A stretch of DNA of 64,000 nucleotides from Oceanihabitans sp. 2_MG-2023. GTDB lineage: Bacteria; Bacteroidota; Bacteroidia; Flavobacteriales; Flavobacteriaceae. Positions 54,800-64,000 of this stretch are shown here, one piece after another. Below the pieces are notes generated by a model. The model ran no database searches, had not been told where the DNA came from, and was given only the letters and a program-made list of their open reading frames with translations. Each line of letters begins with the position of its first letter. Position 1 is the stretch's first letter. The stretch is from assembly GCF_030547245.1 (NCBI RefSeq), contig NZ_JAUOQT010000001.1:1-64000 (forward strand), given 5' to 3'. The position numbers and the translations under genes were made by a program.

Positions 54800-56836
54800 T
54801 TAATCTACATTATCGTGTAAAAACGAATTATTACTTCTTAATAGCATATCGTCATTATCATCTGTACTTAAAGAAGTACCAGAAATACTATTTTTTTGCG
54901 ATGAATGCTGCACATCTTCAAGATCTACACCTTGACGTTTGTAGGCTGGAATTTTTTCTATATCATCAATTTTTGCAGTATTGAATTTATAGTTAAAGTC
55001 TTTCATCTTACGTCTGCGTTCTTCTGCTCTTTCTTTTAGCATGTCTGAAATTGGACTATTCATTGGGTCAATTTCTTCTACTTGTTCTTCAGTTACATTG
55101 CTTTCTACAACTTTCTTTTCGAAAACAACCTCTTGGTCTAATACCTTGTCTACAACTTCTACAATTGGTTCTTTTTTCTTTGGCTCTGCATTGGATTCAA
55201 ATTCTAAATAGTCGTCTAAAGCATAACGTATTTCACCATCTTTATTGGTTTCGGTAACGCTTACAAGTTCAATAAAATCATTAACTGGTAAGTCCTTAAT
55301 TTCTTCTTTATTTAAATCATGAATCACCTTTTCCTCTTGAATTTCTTGCTTCCCCGTTGGAGTTTTTGGCTTTGTAGATTCACTTAAAGGCATATCGAAA
55401 GTAAGCGTTATTTGCTGTTCTTCTTCTTCAAAATCTTTTATAGTTTCGACGGTTGGCGTGGCATTCGTAATTACAAAATCATCTTCTTGTAAAGAATCTT
55501 CGACCTCTTCAAAATCATCGTCTGCAAAACATTTATCTTCCGATTTCTCTTCTTTTTTTGCAACTACCTCATCATAAACGACATGCATGTTTTTAATAAT
55601 TTCTGTAGTCGGAATTAAATTGAATGGTTTTGGAACTTCCTTTTTTGGAATTTCAAATTCATCTTCTAATTCATTTAAATCTAAAGTATGCTTTACAATT
55701 GGGGGCTCTACCTTTTTTTCTAACTCAATATTTGGAGTTATAATTGCTGGGCTTTTATCTTTTTTAGATAAATCTTGCTCTAAGGTTTGCTCTTCTTCTA
55801 AAGAATGAATTACCTTTTTAGTTTCGGTATTAGAGATTTCATCTTGTTGTTCGATATCAAATCCTGTAGCAATAATGGTTACAGCAATAGACTCATCTAA
55901 CGAATCGTCTTCACCAACTCCCATAATTATGTTAGCTCCATGACCTGCTTCGTTTTGAATATGATCATTGATTTCTCCTATCTCATCAATAGTAATTTCT
56001 TGAGCCCCAGAAACGATTAGCAACAATACGTTTTTGGCACCAATAATTTTATTATCGTTAAGCAATGGAGAATCTAATGCTTTACGAATTGCTTCGTGTG
56101 CACGATTTTGTCCAGATGAACTAGCAGATCCCATAATTGCTGTTCCGCTATTACTTAAAACGGTTTTAGCATCCCGTAAATCAATATTTTGCGTGTAGTG
56201 ATGTGTAATAACTTCTGCTATACCGCGAGCTGCTGTAGATAGCACTTCGTCTGCTTTAGAGAATCCAGCTTTAAAACCAAGATTACCATAAACATCACGA
56301 AGTTTGTTGTTGTTTATTACGATTAATGAATCTACTACGTTTCGTAATTTCTCGATACCTTCTTGGGCTTGCTCGTTACGCATTTTTCCTTCAAACTGAA
56401 AAGGCATTGTTACAATACCAACGGTTAAAATGTCTAAATCTTTAGCCATTTTTGCTATAATTGGTGCTGCACCTGTACCAGTTCCGCCTCCCATTCCTGC
56501 GGTTATGAAAATCATTTTGGTATTGGTATCTAACATACGTTGTAGATCTTCAAAACTCTCTATAGCAGATTGCTCTCCTACATCTGGATTTGCTCCTGCC
56601 CCCAAACCTTCGGTAAGGTTAAGTCCTAATTGAATTTTATTGGGAACACCACTGTTTTGAAGTGCTTGTGCATCTGTATTACAAATTACAAAATCTACTC
56701 CTTTTATGCCTTGTTGAAACATGTGGTTGATAGCGTTACTACCTCCACCACCTACTCCAATAACTTTAATTACGTTCGATTGGTTTTTTGGTAAATCGAA
56801 TGCTATATTGGTTTCGAATTCTTTGTTGCTGCTCAT
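54800..56836 (-). CDS. ftsZ: Cell division protein FtsZ
   Basis: 678 residues, far longer than the ~380 of E. coli but usual for Bacteroidota. GTPase domain 1-~330 with VIGVGGGGSNAIN, GMGGGTGTGAAPIIAKMAKD (tubulin signature) and the T7 loop GFDIEQQDEIS following. A long acidic linker (~340-610) carries no domain. The conserved C-terminal peptide for FtsA binding is IDDIEKIPAYKRQGVDLED near 620-640, followed by another ~45 residues, so it is not at the end. Forms the Z ring. Confidence 0.95.
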   Translation of the reverse strand: MSSNKEFETNIAFDLPKNQSNVIKVIGVGGGGSNAINHMFQQGIKGVDFVICNTDAQALQNSGVPNKIQLGLNLTEGLGAGANPDVGEQSAIESFEDLQRMLDTNTKMIFITAGMGGGTGTGAAPIIAKMAKDLDILTVGIVTMPFQFEGKMRNEQAQEGIEKLRNVVDSLIVINNNKLRDVYGNLGFKAGFSKADEVLSTAARGIAEVITHHYTQNIDLRDAKTVLSNSGTAIMGSASSSGQNRAHEAIRKALDSPLLNDNKIIGAKNVLLLIVSGAQEITIDEIGEINDHIQNEAGHGANIIMGVGEDDSLDESIAVTIIATGFDIEQQDEISNTETKKVIHSLEEEQTLEQDLSKKDKSPAIITPNIELEKKVEPPIVKHTLDLNELEDEFEIPKKEVPKPFNLIPTTEIIKNMHVVYDEVVAKKEEKSEDKCFADDDFEEVEDSLQEDDFVITNATPTVETIKDFEEEEQQITLTFDMPLSESTKPKTPTGKQEIQEEKVIHDLNKEEIKDLPVNDFIELVSVTETNKDGEIRYALDDYLEFESNAEPKKKEPIVEVVDKVLDQEVVFEKKVVESNVTEEQVEEIDPMNSPISDMLKERAEERRRKMKDFNYKFNTAKIDDIEKIPAYKRQGVDLEDVQHSSQKNSISGTSLSTDDNDDMLLRSNNSFLHDNVD

Positions 56837-56867
56837 GAATTTCGGTTTTATTTTCTTACGTATTACT

Positions 56868-58190
56868 TTACTCTGCGTTATCTAAAAAATCTTTTACTCT
56901 GTCGGTTAGTTTGTCTAAAAACGAACGTCTTTCTTTTACTGGTGCTTTTACTTCTTTCTCTTCGTTTGCCTCTTCGTTTTCTTCTACTAGAAAATCGGAT
57001 GTTTCTACAACAGTTTCTGCTTTTTTTCTTTCATTTCGTTTTAAGCCATCCATAACCAAACCTACAGCTGTAGCGAACAATGGACTTGTAATCTCATCAT
57101 CGCTATTACCTGCAAGGTGTTCATTAGGAAACCCAACTCTGGTATCCATTCCTGTTATGTATTCAACCAATTGCTTTAAATGTTTTAATTGTGCGCCACC
57201 ACCTGTTAAAACAATTCCAGCAATAAGTTTCTTTTTTTGTTCTTCGTGACCATAATTTTTAATCTCTACATATACTTGCTCTACAATTTCTACAACTCGA
57301 GCATGTATTATTTTAGAGAGATTTTTTAAAGTGATCTCTTTTGGCTCTCTACCTCTTAGCCCAGGAATAGAAACAATTTCGTTGTCTTTATTTTCTCCTG
57401 GCCATGCAGATCCAAATTTTATTTTTAAAAGCTCGGCTTGTTTTTCTATAATAGAACAGCCTTCTTTTATGTCTTCTGTAATTACATTTCCTCCAAAAGG
57501 AATTACAGCAGTATGCCGAATAATACCATCTCTAAAAATGGCTAAATCTGTGGTTCCTCCTCCTATATCTATTAGTGCAACTCCAGCTTCTTTTTCTTCT
57601 TGACTTAATACAGCGTTAGAAGATGCTAAGGGTTCTAGCGTTACACCCTCCAGATTTAGTCCTGCACTTTGTACACATCTACCAATATTTCTAATAGAAG
57701 ATACTTGACCAACTACTACATGGAAATTAGCTTCCAATCTTCCGCCATACATACCAATTGGTTCTTTTATTTCGGCTTGACCATCTACTTTATATTCTTG
57801 TGGTAAAACGTGGATAATTTCTTCTCCTGGAAGCATTACTAACTTGTGCACTTGATTGATTAATCTATCTATATCTTCTTCGTCAATAACCAAATCAGAA
57901 TTTGCTCTAGTAATATAATCGCTATGCTGCAAGCTTCTTATATGTTGCCCTGCAATACCAACGGTTACTCCTTCAATTTTGGTTGCTGCAGCAGTTTCTG
58001 CTTCTTGAATTGCCAATTGAATAGATTGAATGGTTTGCGTAATATTATTTACTACACCACGATGTACACCAAGGCTTTTAGATTTACCTATACCTAAAAT
58101 CTCGACCTTACCATATTCATTTTTACGACCAATCATAGCCACAATTTTTGTGGTTCCGATGTCTAGTCCTACTGCTATATTATTCTCCAT
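56868..58190 (-). CDS. ftsA: Cell division protein FtsA
   Basis: 440 residues, actin-like ATPase. Phosphate loops VGLDIGTTKIVAMIG and ALIDIGGGTTDLAIF, and the 1C subdomain in between. VVLTGGGAQLKHLK is the adenosine site. The basic C-terminal end (RRSFLDKLTDRVKDFLDNAE) is the amphipathic membrane-targeting helix. It anchors FtsZ to the membrane and recruits later division proteins. It starts 3 bp after ftsQ. Confidence 0.94.
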   Translation of the reverse strand: MENNIAVGLDIGTTKIVAMIGRKNEYGKVEILGIGKSKSLGVHRGVVNNITQTIQSIQLAIQEAETAAATKIEGVTVGIAGQHIRSLQHSDYITRANSDLVIDEEDIDRLINQVHKLVMLPGEEIIHVLPQEYKVDGQAEIKEPIGMYGGRLEANFHVVVGQVSSIRNIGRCVQSAGLNLEGVTLEPLASSNAVLSQEEKEAGVALIDIGGGTTDLAIFRDGIIRHTAVIPFGGNVITEDIKEGCSIIEKQAELLKIKFGSAWPGENKDNEIVSIPGLRGREPKEITLKNLSKIIHARVVEIVEQVYVEIKNYGHEEQKKKLIAGIVLTGGGAQLKHLKQLVEYITGMDTRVGFPNEHLAGNSDDEITSPLFATAVGLVMDGLKRNERKKAETVVETSDFLVEENEEANEEKEVKAPVKERRSFLDKLTDRVKDFLDNAE

Positions 58191-58193
58191 AGT

Positions 58194-58916
58194 TTACGTT
58201 TTGGTGCACACTACTTGGTTATCAAACTGTAAATTAACTTTACTGTAATTATTAAGTGTTTTTTCTTTTAATGCTTTTTGATAAAACACCTTTAGGTTAT
58301 TTATCTTTTTATCTAATTGATTTAATTGACCTAAATGCACTATAAAGGTGGATTGTCTCAATTTTAAATAAATGCTACTATCTTCGTTTTGATGAATCTC
58401 AATAACATACTTGCTTAAAAAAGCATCTTTATTAATTTTCTCTGCTATTTTAAACACATTAGCAAGTGCTTCTTTTTTTACTAAACCTGTTACTAATGGC
58501 ACTCTTGCAGCATGATTAGATGACAAAGGCATATAACTTCCTTGGTCATCTATATAATACGACGTATTAGCACTTACTCTAGCTATAGGTTTTTTTTGTT
58601 CTACTTCTGCCTTAAGCTCCCCATTTACAGAAAGATACACTTCAGCAGACTTTATCATTGGATTAGAATTTAGGGCAGATTCTAATTTATTCAAATCTAA
58701 AATTTCTTTAGATGCATTTGTAACCCTTTCTTGATTTTGTATTAACAACTTACTAACATTGGCCTGCGTTATAAACAAATTATTATCCCCTAAAAAATGC
58801 ACTTTTGGTTGCGACACTTTTCTTACCTTATTTTTAGTTGCCGAAAAAGCATACAAAAACACTACTAACACTAGCAGAACAAAGGTTTTTATGTAATTCC
58901 AATTAATTCGAGACAT
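58194..58916 (-). CDS. ftsQ: Cell division protein FtsQ
   Basis: 240 residues from MSRINWNYIKTF (an ATG nine bases upstream overlaps murC further and is less likely). Single N-terminal membrane helix (about 10-28), then the POTRA-like domain (FLGDNNLFITQANVSKLL) and beta domain with the FtsQ pattern NPMIKSAEVYLSVNGELKAEVEQKKPIARV. Bacteroidota FtsQ is short. Periplasmic linker of the divisome. It overlaps murC by 14 bases. Confidence 0.88.
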   Translation of the reverse strand: MSRINWNYIKTFVLLVLVVFLYAFSATKNKVRKVSQPKVHFLGDNNLFITQANVSKLLIQNQERVTNASKEILDLNKLESALNSNPMIKSAEVYLSVNGELKAEVEQKKPIARVSANTSYYIDDQGSYMPLSSNHAARVPLVTGLVKKEALANVFKIAEKINKDAFLSKYVIEIHQNEDSSIYLKLRQSTFIVHLGQLNQLDKKINNLKVFYQKALKEKTLNNYSKVNLQFDNQVVCTKT

Positions 58917-60258
58917 GTAGTGCATTTTTTATATGTTTTACTTCTGCTCCAATATCTCCTGCACCAATAGTTAAAATTACTTGCGCTTTACTCTTTTTTA
59001 TTTGTGTAATCAACTCATTTTTAGCAACAAGCTGTTTATTATTATTTTTAATTTTTTGCAATAACCAATTAGAGTTCACACCTTCTATTGGTAATTCTCT
59101 TGCTGGGTAAATGTCTAGCAACATTATTTCGTCAAACTGCGACAAACTTGAAGCAAAATCATCAACAAAATCTTTTGTTCTAGAAAATAAGTGCGGCTGA
59201 AAAACAGCTAACACTTTTTTACCGGGATACATTTCTCGAACCGCTTGATACACTGCATTAATTTCTTCTGGATGATGTGCATAATCATCTATAAAAACCA
59301 ATTCTTCGGATTTTATCTGGTAAGTAAATCTGCGTTGCACGCCTTTATAAGATGCTAAAGCTTTGGCGAGCTGCTGGTGAGGGCAACCATATTCTACAGC
59401 CATCGCCAAGGCTATTAATGCATTCGACAAATTATGTCTACCAGGTAGGTTAAATTGGACTCTTTCTAGCGTTGTATTTGGCATTTTCACATCAAACACA
59501 TAAACACCATTTTCAATTTTTATATTTTGAGCGGAATAATCGGAATCGTCTTCAACTCCATAAGTAATTCCTTTTAAAGGCAAACCATTCTTAATAAACA
59601 ACTTACCATTTGGTTTTATTTTTTTTGAAAAATCTTGGAATGATTTTATTAACTCGGAAGCATCACCATAAATATCTAGATGATCTGCATCCATAGAAGT
59701 TATACATGCTAAATCTGGAGAAAGTGTCAAAAAAGATCTATCAAACTCATCTGCTTCTACGACAGAAACTTTGCTTCCGTTTAAAATTAAATTAGAATTA
59801 TAATTTTCACTTATGCCTCCTAAAAAGGCAGTCAATGCTACATTACATTCGTACAACAAATGCCCTAAAATACTTGTAGTAGTAGTTTTACCATGCGTTC
59901 CTGCAACAGCCAAACAAAAAGTATTCTCGGTAATTAACCCTAATATTTCAGAACGCTTTAAAACCGTGAAATTTTTATCATTTTTAAAATAAGCTAATTC
60001 CTTATGATCTTTTGAAACCGCAGGCGTATACACAACCAAGGTGGTATCATAATTTAAAAAAGCATCTGCTACATTTGCAATAGAATCTTCATAATGAACT
60101 TTAATACCTAAATCTACCAAGCTGTCTGTGATAGCAGTTTGGGTTTTATCGTAACCTGCTACATTTTTATTGTTTGCTTGAAAATAGCGCGCAAGTGCAC
60201 TCATGCCAATACCTCCAATACCAATAAAGTAAACGTTATGTATATTATTTAAGTTCAT
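58903..60258 (-). CDS. murC: UDP-N-acetylmuramate-L-alanine ligase
   Basis: 451 residues. Three Mur-ligase domains: N-terminal NVYFIGIGGIGMSALARYF, central ATP site LAVAGTHGKTTTTSILGHLL, and the C-terminal domain VFIDDYAHHPEEI and VFQPHLFSRTKDF. It adds L-Ala to UDP-MurNAc in cytoplasmic peptidoglycan synthesis. It lies between murG and ftsQ in the usual dcw order. Confidence 0.97.
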   Translation of the reverse strand: MNLNNIHNVYFIGIGGIGMSALARYFQANNKNVAGYDKTQTAITDSLVDLGIKVHYEDSIANVADAFLNYDTTLVVYTPAVSKDHKELAYFKNDKNFTVLKRSEILGLITENTFCLAVAGTHGKTTTTSILGHLLYECNVALTAFLGGISENYNSNLILNGSKVSVVEADEFDRSFLTLSPDLACITSMDADHLDIYGDASELIKSFQDFSKKIKPNGKLFIKNGLPLKGITYGVEDDSDYSAQNIKIENGVYVFDVKMPNTTLERVQFNLPGRHNLSNALIALAMAVEYGCPHQQLAKALASYKGVQRRFTYQIKSEELVFIDDYAHHPEEINAVYQAVREMYPGKKVLAVFQPHLFSRTKDFVDDFASSLSQFDEIMLLDIYPARELPIEGVNSNWLLQKIKNNNKQLVAKNELITQIKKSKAQVILTIGAGDIGAEVKHIKNALHVSN

Positions 60259-60267
60259 TAATTCAAG

Positions 60268-60289
60268 ACACTTCGACTACGCTAAGTGT
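60268..60289. repeat. Short REP-like palindrome between murC and murG
   Basis: ACACTT-CGACTACGCT-AAGTGT, a small hairpin of the CTTCGACTACGCT type that I recall from many flavobacterial intergenic regions. A doubled ATTATTTAGTTTT motif follows. Confidence 0.5.
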
Positions 60290-60321
60290 TACGTTTTATT
60301 ATTTAGTTTTATTATTTAGTT

Positions 60322-61416
60322 TTATTTACTTAGAAGCTTTTCAACCTCGTCTGCTATTTGTTTTGTTGCATTTACTAATGCAAGTTTTTTAATATTTTCT
60401 CCTAATTCTTTTTGCTTTTCTGGTGAAGCCATAAGTTGTGTAAACTTGTTTTCAAAATCTACAACCAAATCACTTTCTTTAATTAATAAAGCTGCATTTT
60501 CATTAACAATTGCCATGGCATTTTTAGTTTGATGGTCTTCTGCTACATTAGGTGACGGAATAAATACAACTGGCTTACCAACAATACACAACTCACTAAC
60601 CGAACTTGCTCCCGCTCTAGAAATAATAACATCTGCTGCTGCATAAGCCAAATCCATGTTATTTATAAACTCATGCAATTGCACATGCTTTTCGTTCCCA
60701 TCTATTTTATATGTTTTATAATACAGCTTTCCACATTGCCAAATCACCTGTATGTTTAATGTGTTAAAATAATCGAGTTCCTCTCTTATTAATTCATTTA
60801 TACGTCGTGCTCCTAAACTACCACCAATAACCAAAAGGGTTTTCTTGCCTTCAATTAAGTTGAAAAAATTTCTAGCTTCTGCTACTTTAGAATCTATATC
60901 TAATAAGTCTTGACGAACAGGATTACCAGTTTTAATCATTTTTTCTTTTGGAAAGAAACGCTCTAAACCATCATAAGCAACACAAATTTTTTGCACCTTT
61001 TTAGACAACAGTTTGTTTGTAATTCCAGGAAAAGAATTCTGCTCTTGAATTAAACCAGGAACGCCACTTGAGGTTGCCATTTGCAATAATGGTCCACTAG
61101 CAAATCCTCCAGTTCCTATAACAACATCTGGTTTAAATTGTTTTACAATTTTTTTTGCATTATGTAAACTACTTAATAATTTAAATGGAAACATTAGATT
61201 TTTTAATGTAAGCTTCCGCTGAATTCCAGAAATCCAAAGTCCTTTAATAGCATAACCTGCTTGAGGCACTTTCTCCATTTCCATTCGGTCTTTTGCACCA
61301 ACAAACAAAAATTCTGCATATGGAAAACGCGACTTCAATTCATTTGCAATAGCAATTGCAGGATAAATATGTCCTCCTGTTCCTCCTCCAGATAATATGA
61401 TTTTATGTTTCTTCAT
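60322..61416 (-). CDS. murG: UDP-GlcNAc:undecaprenyl-PP-MurNAc-pentapeptide GlcNAc transferase
   Basis: 364 residues, GT-B fold. [23 protein letters not shown] is the lipid-acceptor loop; [13 protein letters not shown] and [18 protein letters not shown] follow; C-terminal nucleotide half [30 protein letters not shown] and [14 protein letters not shown]. It makes lipid II at the inner membrane face. Confidence 0.97.
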   Translation of the reverse strand: MKKHKIILSGGGTGGHIYPAIAIANELKSRFPYAEFLFVGAKDRMEMEKVPQAGYAIKGLWISGIQRKLTLKNLMFPFKLLSSLHNAKKIVKQFKPDVVIGTGGFASGPLLQMATSSGVPGLIQEQNSFPGITNKLLSKKVQKICVAYDGLERFFPKEKMIKTGNPVRQDLLDIDSKVAEARNFFNLIEGKKTLLVIGGSLGARRINELIREELDYFNTLNIQVIWQCGKLYYKTYKIDGNEKHVQLHEFINNMDLAYAAADVIISRAGASSVSELCIVGKPVVFIPSPNVAEDHQTKNAMAIVNENAALLIKESDLVVDFENKFTQLMASPEKQKELGENIKKLALVNATKQIADEVEKLLSK

Positions 61417-61492
61417 TTTTTTCGTTACTAATGCACGAATATTTTTTTTTAGTAAACCTGCTCGATTATTAAAATCACGCAGGTTGTTTTAA

Positions 61493-62686
61493 TTAAATTG
61501 CTTCCGAAAGAATTTCTAACGGATTATCTTCTTTATTTTCTTTGTTTTTATCTTCTTCTCTTTTTGCACTCACACTCAATACAATACCAATTGCTAAGCA
61601 TGTCATCCAAATAGATGTTCCTCCGCTACTAACTAATGGCAAAGTTTGTCCTGTTACAGGAAACAATTCTACAGCAACTGCCATATTAATTAATGCTTGA
61701 AACACTATTGGCAAGCCAACTCCAAGCACTAATAGTTTACCAAAAACGGTATCTGATTTTTGTGCTACAATCACGATTCTAAAAAGCAACCACATGTACA
61801 TTATCATTAGAAAAAAACCTCCTATTAATCCGTATTCTTCAATAATTATTGCAAAAATAAAATCAGAAGAAGACTGTGGCAAGAAGTTTTTCTGAATACT
61901 TTTTCCAGGACCAACACCCTGTACTCCACCAGTAGCAATTGCCGTTTTTGCATGCTCTATTTGATAATTTGCCTCTGTATCTTCACCATTTGAAAAACTT
62001 TCAATCCTACTCATCCAGGTATCAATTCTATTTGGCATAGCATCTGGAAACGCTTTTGCTATCAGAATAAAAAACACAAGAGCTAAAATACCAGTACCAA
62101 TGATTACTGCTAAATATCGTAATGGATAACCACCTAAAAACACCAGCATCACAACCATAACAAACATAATTGCTGCTGTCGAAAAATTTGCTGGAAGTAT
62201 GAGTATTAACACAAAAAAAACAGGTATCCAAAGCGGCAAGATTGTTTCGGCAAAAGTGATTTTTTGCTCACTTATTTTAGACATATATCTTGCTACATAT
62301 ACCATAAGTACAACTGCTGCCAAAGTAGATGTTTGAAAAGACATATTTACTATTGGAATTTGAATCCATCGACTAGCATTTGCTCCTTCTATAGTAGTTC
62401 CCTGTAACATAGTAACAACCAGCAACACTAATACCACAGGAATCATGACCATAGACAAGCCCCTAAAATATCTATATGGAATTTTATGTACCCCATACAT
62501 AATTGTAAAACCTAAAAACAAATGCATAAAGTGCTTTACAAAAAAAGAAAAGGTATTACCAGAACCCCCAACATAAGCCAAGTTACTTGCTGCGCTATAT
62601 ACAGGTAGGAATGAAAAAATAGCCAATAGTGCAACTATTGCCCAAATTAATCGATCTCCTTTTATATTTTTAAATAATTCTTGCAT
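61493..62686 (-). CDS. ftsW: Cell division protein FtsW (SEDS family)
   Basis: 397 residues, ten membrane helices. SEDS signature region is seen in LPQSSSDFIFAIIIEEYGLIGG and the C-terminal LPLVSSGGTSIWMTCLAIGIVLSVSA. FtsW polymerises glycan strands with a class B PBP at the septum. In this dcw cluster between murD and murG, so FtsW rather than RodA. Charged tail at the end (KREEDKNKENKED). Confidence 0.94.
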   Translation of the reverse strand: MQELFKNIKGDRLIWAIVALLAIFSFLPVYSAASNLAYVGGSGNTFSFFVKHFMHLFLGFTIMYGVHKIPYRYFRGLSMVMIPVVLVLLVVTMLQGTTIEGANASRWIQIPIVNMSFQTSTLAAVVLMVYVARYMSKISEQKITFAETILPLWIPVFFVLILILPANFSTAAIMFVMVVMLVFLGGYPLRYLAVIIGTGILALVFFILIAKAFPDAMPNRIDTWMSRIESFSNGEDTEANYQIEHAKTAIATGGVQGVGPGKSIQKNFLPQSSSDFIFAIIIEEYGLIGGFFLMIMYMWLLFRIVIVAQKSDTVFGKLLVLGVGLPIVFQALINMAVAVELFPVTGQTLPLVSSGGTSIWMTCLAIGIVLSVSAKREEDKNKENKEDNPLEILSEAI

Positions 62687-62745
62687 TTTTTCTTACAATG
62701 AGATGCTTAAACATGCGTTAGCATAACATTTCTCTTCTAGTTGTT

Positions 62746-64000
62746 TTATAAATTTCTTACTGCATCTTTAAACTGTCTCCCTCTGTCTTCGTAGTTTTCA
62801 AATAAATCGAAACTAGCACAAGCAGGAGAAAGTAAAACGGTATCACCAGATTGCGCAACCTTGTAAGCTATTTTTATGGCTTCGCTCATAAACTGTGTTT
62901 CTACAATAACATCTACCATACCTCCAAAAGTATTCATAAGCTTTTCGTTATCGACACCTAAGCAAATAATCGCTTTTACTTTTTCGTTTACAAATGAAAA
63001 AAGCTCTTGGTAATTATTCCCTTTATCTACTCCTCCAACAATCCAAACTGTTGGACTATCCATACTTTCTAATGCATAGTAAGTTGCATTCACATTAGTA
63101 GCCTTAGAATCGTTTATATACTGCACCTTATTAATTTTTAACACATGCTCCAAACGATGCTCCACCCCTTGAAAATTCTCTAAGCTTTCACGTATCGTTT
63201 GTTTTCTTATTTTTAACAAATGTGCTACAGTGGATGCAGCCATTGCATTTTTAACATTGTGCTTACCTTCTAATGCTAGTTTGCTTGTTGGCATAATTAT
63301 ATGATTGTTATCTATGGTTATTATTATATTTTCTTTATCTAAATACGCACCGTTTTCTATAGTTTTCACTAATGAAAAAGGCAATAATGTGGATTGAACT
63401 GGATGTGCTTTTAACCAACTAGTTATTACTTCATCGTCTGCATCGAAAATCAAATAATCTTCTTTTGTTTGATTTTTTGCAATGTTAAATTTGGAAGCGA
63501 TATAATTTTCAAATTGATAATCATATCGGTCTAAATGGTCTGGAGTAATGTTTGTTATTACTGCTATTTGTGGCTTAAAATCTACAATTCCGTCTAACTG
63601 AAAGCTACTAATTTCTAATACGTAGTTTTTACAATCTTCTTGTAAAACCTGCTTTGCAAAACTGTCGCCAATATTACCTGCTAAACCAACGTTTAACTCT
63701 TGTTTTAAAATATGATTTGTTAGCGTAGCAGTTGTAGTTTTACCATTACTTCCCGTAATACCAACTATAGTAGCATTGGTATATTTGGAAGCAAATTCAA
63801 TTTCTGAAATAACAGGAACATCCTTTTGAATTAACTGCTGGATTAAAGCAATTTTTTCTGGAATCCCAGGGCTTTTCATTACTACATTCGCATTTAGAAT
63901 TTTAGATTCTGTATGCATTTGCTCTTCCCATTCAATCTCATTATGTATAAGAACTTCTTTATATTTTTCTTTTATTGTCCCCTTATCGGAAACAAAAACA
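62746..64000 (-). CDS. murD: UDP-N-acetylmuramoylalanine-D-glutamate ligase (5' end outside window)
   Basis: The frame is open past the right window edge; the internal ATG at 63918 is not the start, since the upstream codons (VFVSDKGTIKEKYKE and on) are MurD-like. 418 residues are present of about 445. ATP site TIVGITGSNGKTTTATLTNHIL, then YVLEISSFQLDG, ITPDHLDRYD, and VEHRLEHVLKINKVQYINDSKATN; the C-terminal LLSPACASFDLFENYEDRGRQFKDAV is diagnostic. It adds D-Glu to UDP-MurNAc-L-Ala. Confidence 0.96.
   Translation of the reverse strand, partial: VFVSDKGTIKEKYKEVLIHNEIEWEEQMHTESKILNANVVMKSPGIPEKIALIQQLIQKDVPVISEIEFASKYTNATIVGITGSNGKTTTATLTNHILKQELNVGLAGNIGDSFAKQVLQEDCKNYVLEISSFQLDGIVDFKPQIAVITNITPDHLDRYDYQFENYIASKFNIAKNQTKEDYLIFDADDEVITSWLKAHPVQSTLLPFSLVKTIENGAYLDKENIIITIDNNHIIMPTSKLALEGKHNVKNAMAASTVAHLLKIRKQTIRESLENFQGVEHRLEHVLKINKVQYINDSKATNVNATYYALESMDSPTVWIVGGVDKGNNYQELFSFVNEKVKAIICLGVDNEKLMNTFGGMVDVIVETQFMSEAIKIAYKVAQSGDTVLLSPACASFDLFENYEDRGRQFKDAVRNL

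Overview
The window looks like the chromosome of a marine-type member of the Flavobacteriaceae (Bacteroidota). It is AT-rich and has Bacteroidota -7 boxes of the TAnnTTTG type. It carries Na+-translocating NADH:quinone reductase, three type IX secretion (T9SS) genes or substrates (plug protein, PorT, and a secreted hydrolase with a T9SS sorting tail), the lipoprotein TamL, a short primary sigma factor of 287 residues, and a long FtsZ in a dcw cluster. I cannot name the genus from sequence alone.

Layout. 1-6171 (minus): surface and envelope proteins, namely a partial T9SS-like adhesin, a DUF4846 protein, three lipoproteins and a large OmpA-family protein. The OmpA gene and the upstream lipoprotein gene share a nearly identical 44-bp upstream element. 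6354-12369 (minus): complete nqrABCDEF operon. 12566-24679: mixed housekeeping genes (T9SS plug, apaG, DUF6695-like/NRDE pair, pruA, T9SS lipase-like protein, rsmG, desaturase, aminotransferase, three small tail-anchored-like proteins). 24821-27679 (minus): trkA-trkH potassium uptake. 27900-41543 (mostly plus): ubiE-porT, an RNA methyltransferase, tamL, fbaA, accD (without its zinc ribbon), rpsO, pnp, a processive-type glycosyltransferase, rpoD and rpe. 42460-53407 (minus): a compact ten-gene contractile injection system operon, with an MtfA-like peptidase directly downstream on the same strand. 53408-53991: tandem repeat and tRNA-Arg(UCG). 54097-64000 (minus): yqeY and the division/cell-wall cluster murD-ftsW-murG-murC-ftsQ-ftsA-ftsZ.

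The most unusual part is the contractile injection operon. It encodes one phage-type sheath, one tube, one VgrG-like spike, a PAAR tip, an AAA+ ATPase and a very small tape-measure-family protein. No gene resembles the gp25-, gp6/J-, LysM- or cap-type components expected in Afp/PVC/MAC-like particles. In their place are four proteins I cannot assign (269, 546, 268 and 316 residues) and a protein resembling a degenerate IS200/RAYT transposase. The machine is therefore reduced, split over loci, or assembled in a way the known clusters do not predict.

Other points of interest: a perfect 18-bp inverted repeat that ends on the start codon of the secreted hydrolase; GTAAC-type elements like extracytoplasmic sigma factor promoters, one of them in front of rpoD; two degenerate copies of a dispersed intergenic repeat; and an AccD without its zinc-binding cysteines.
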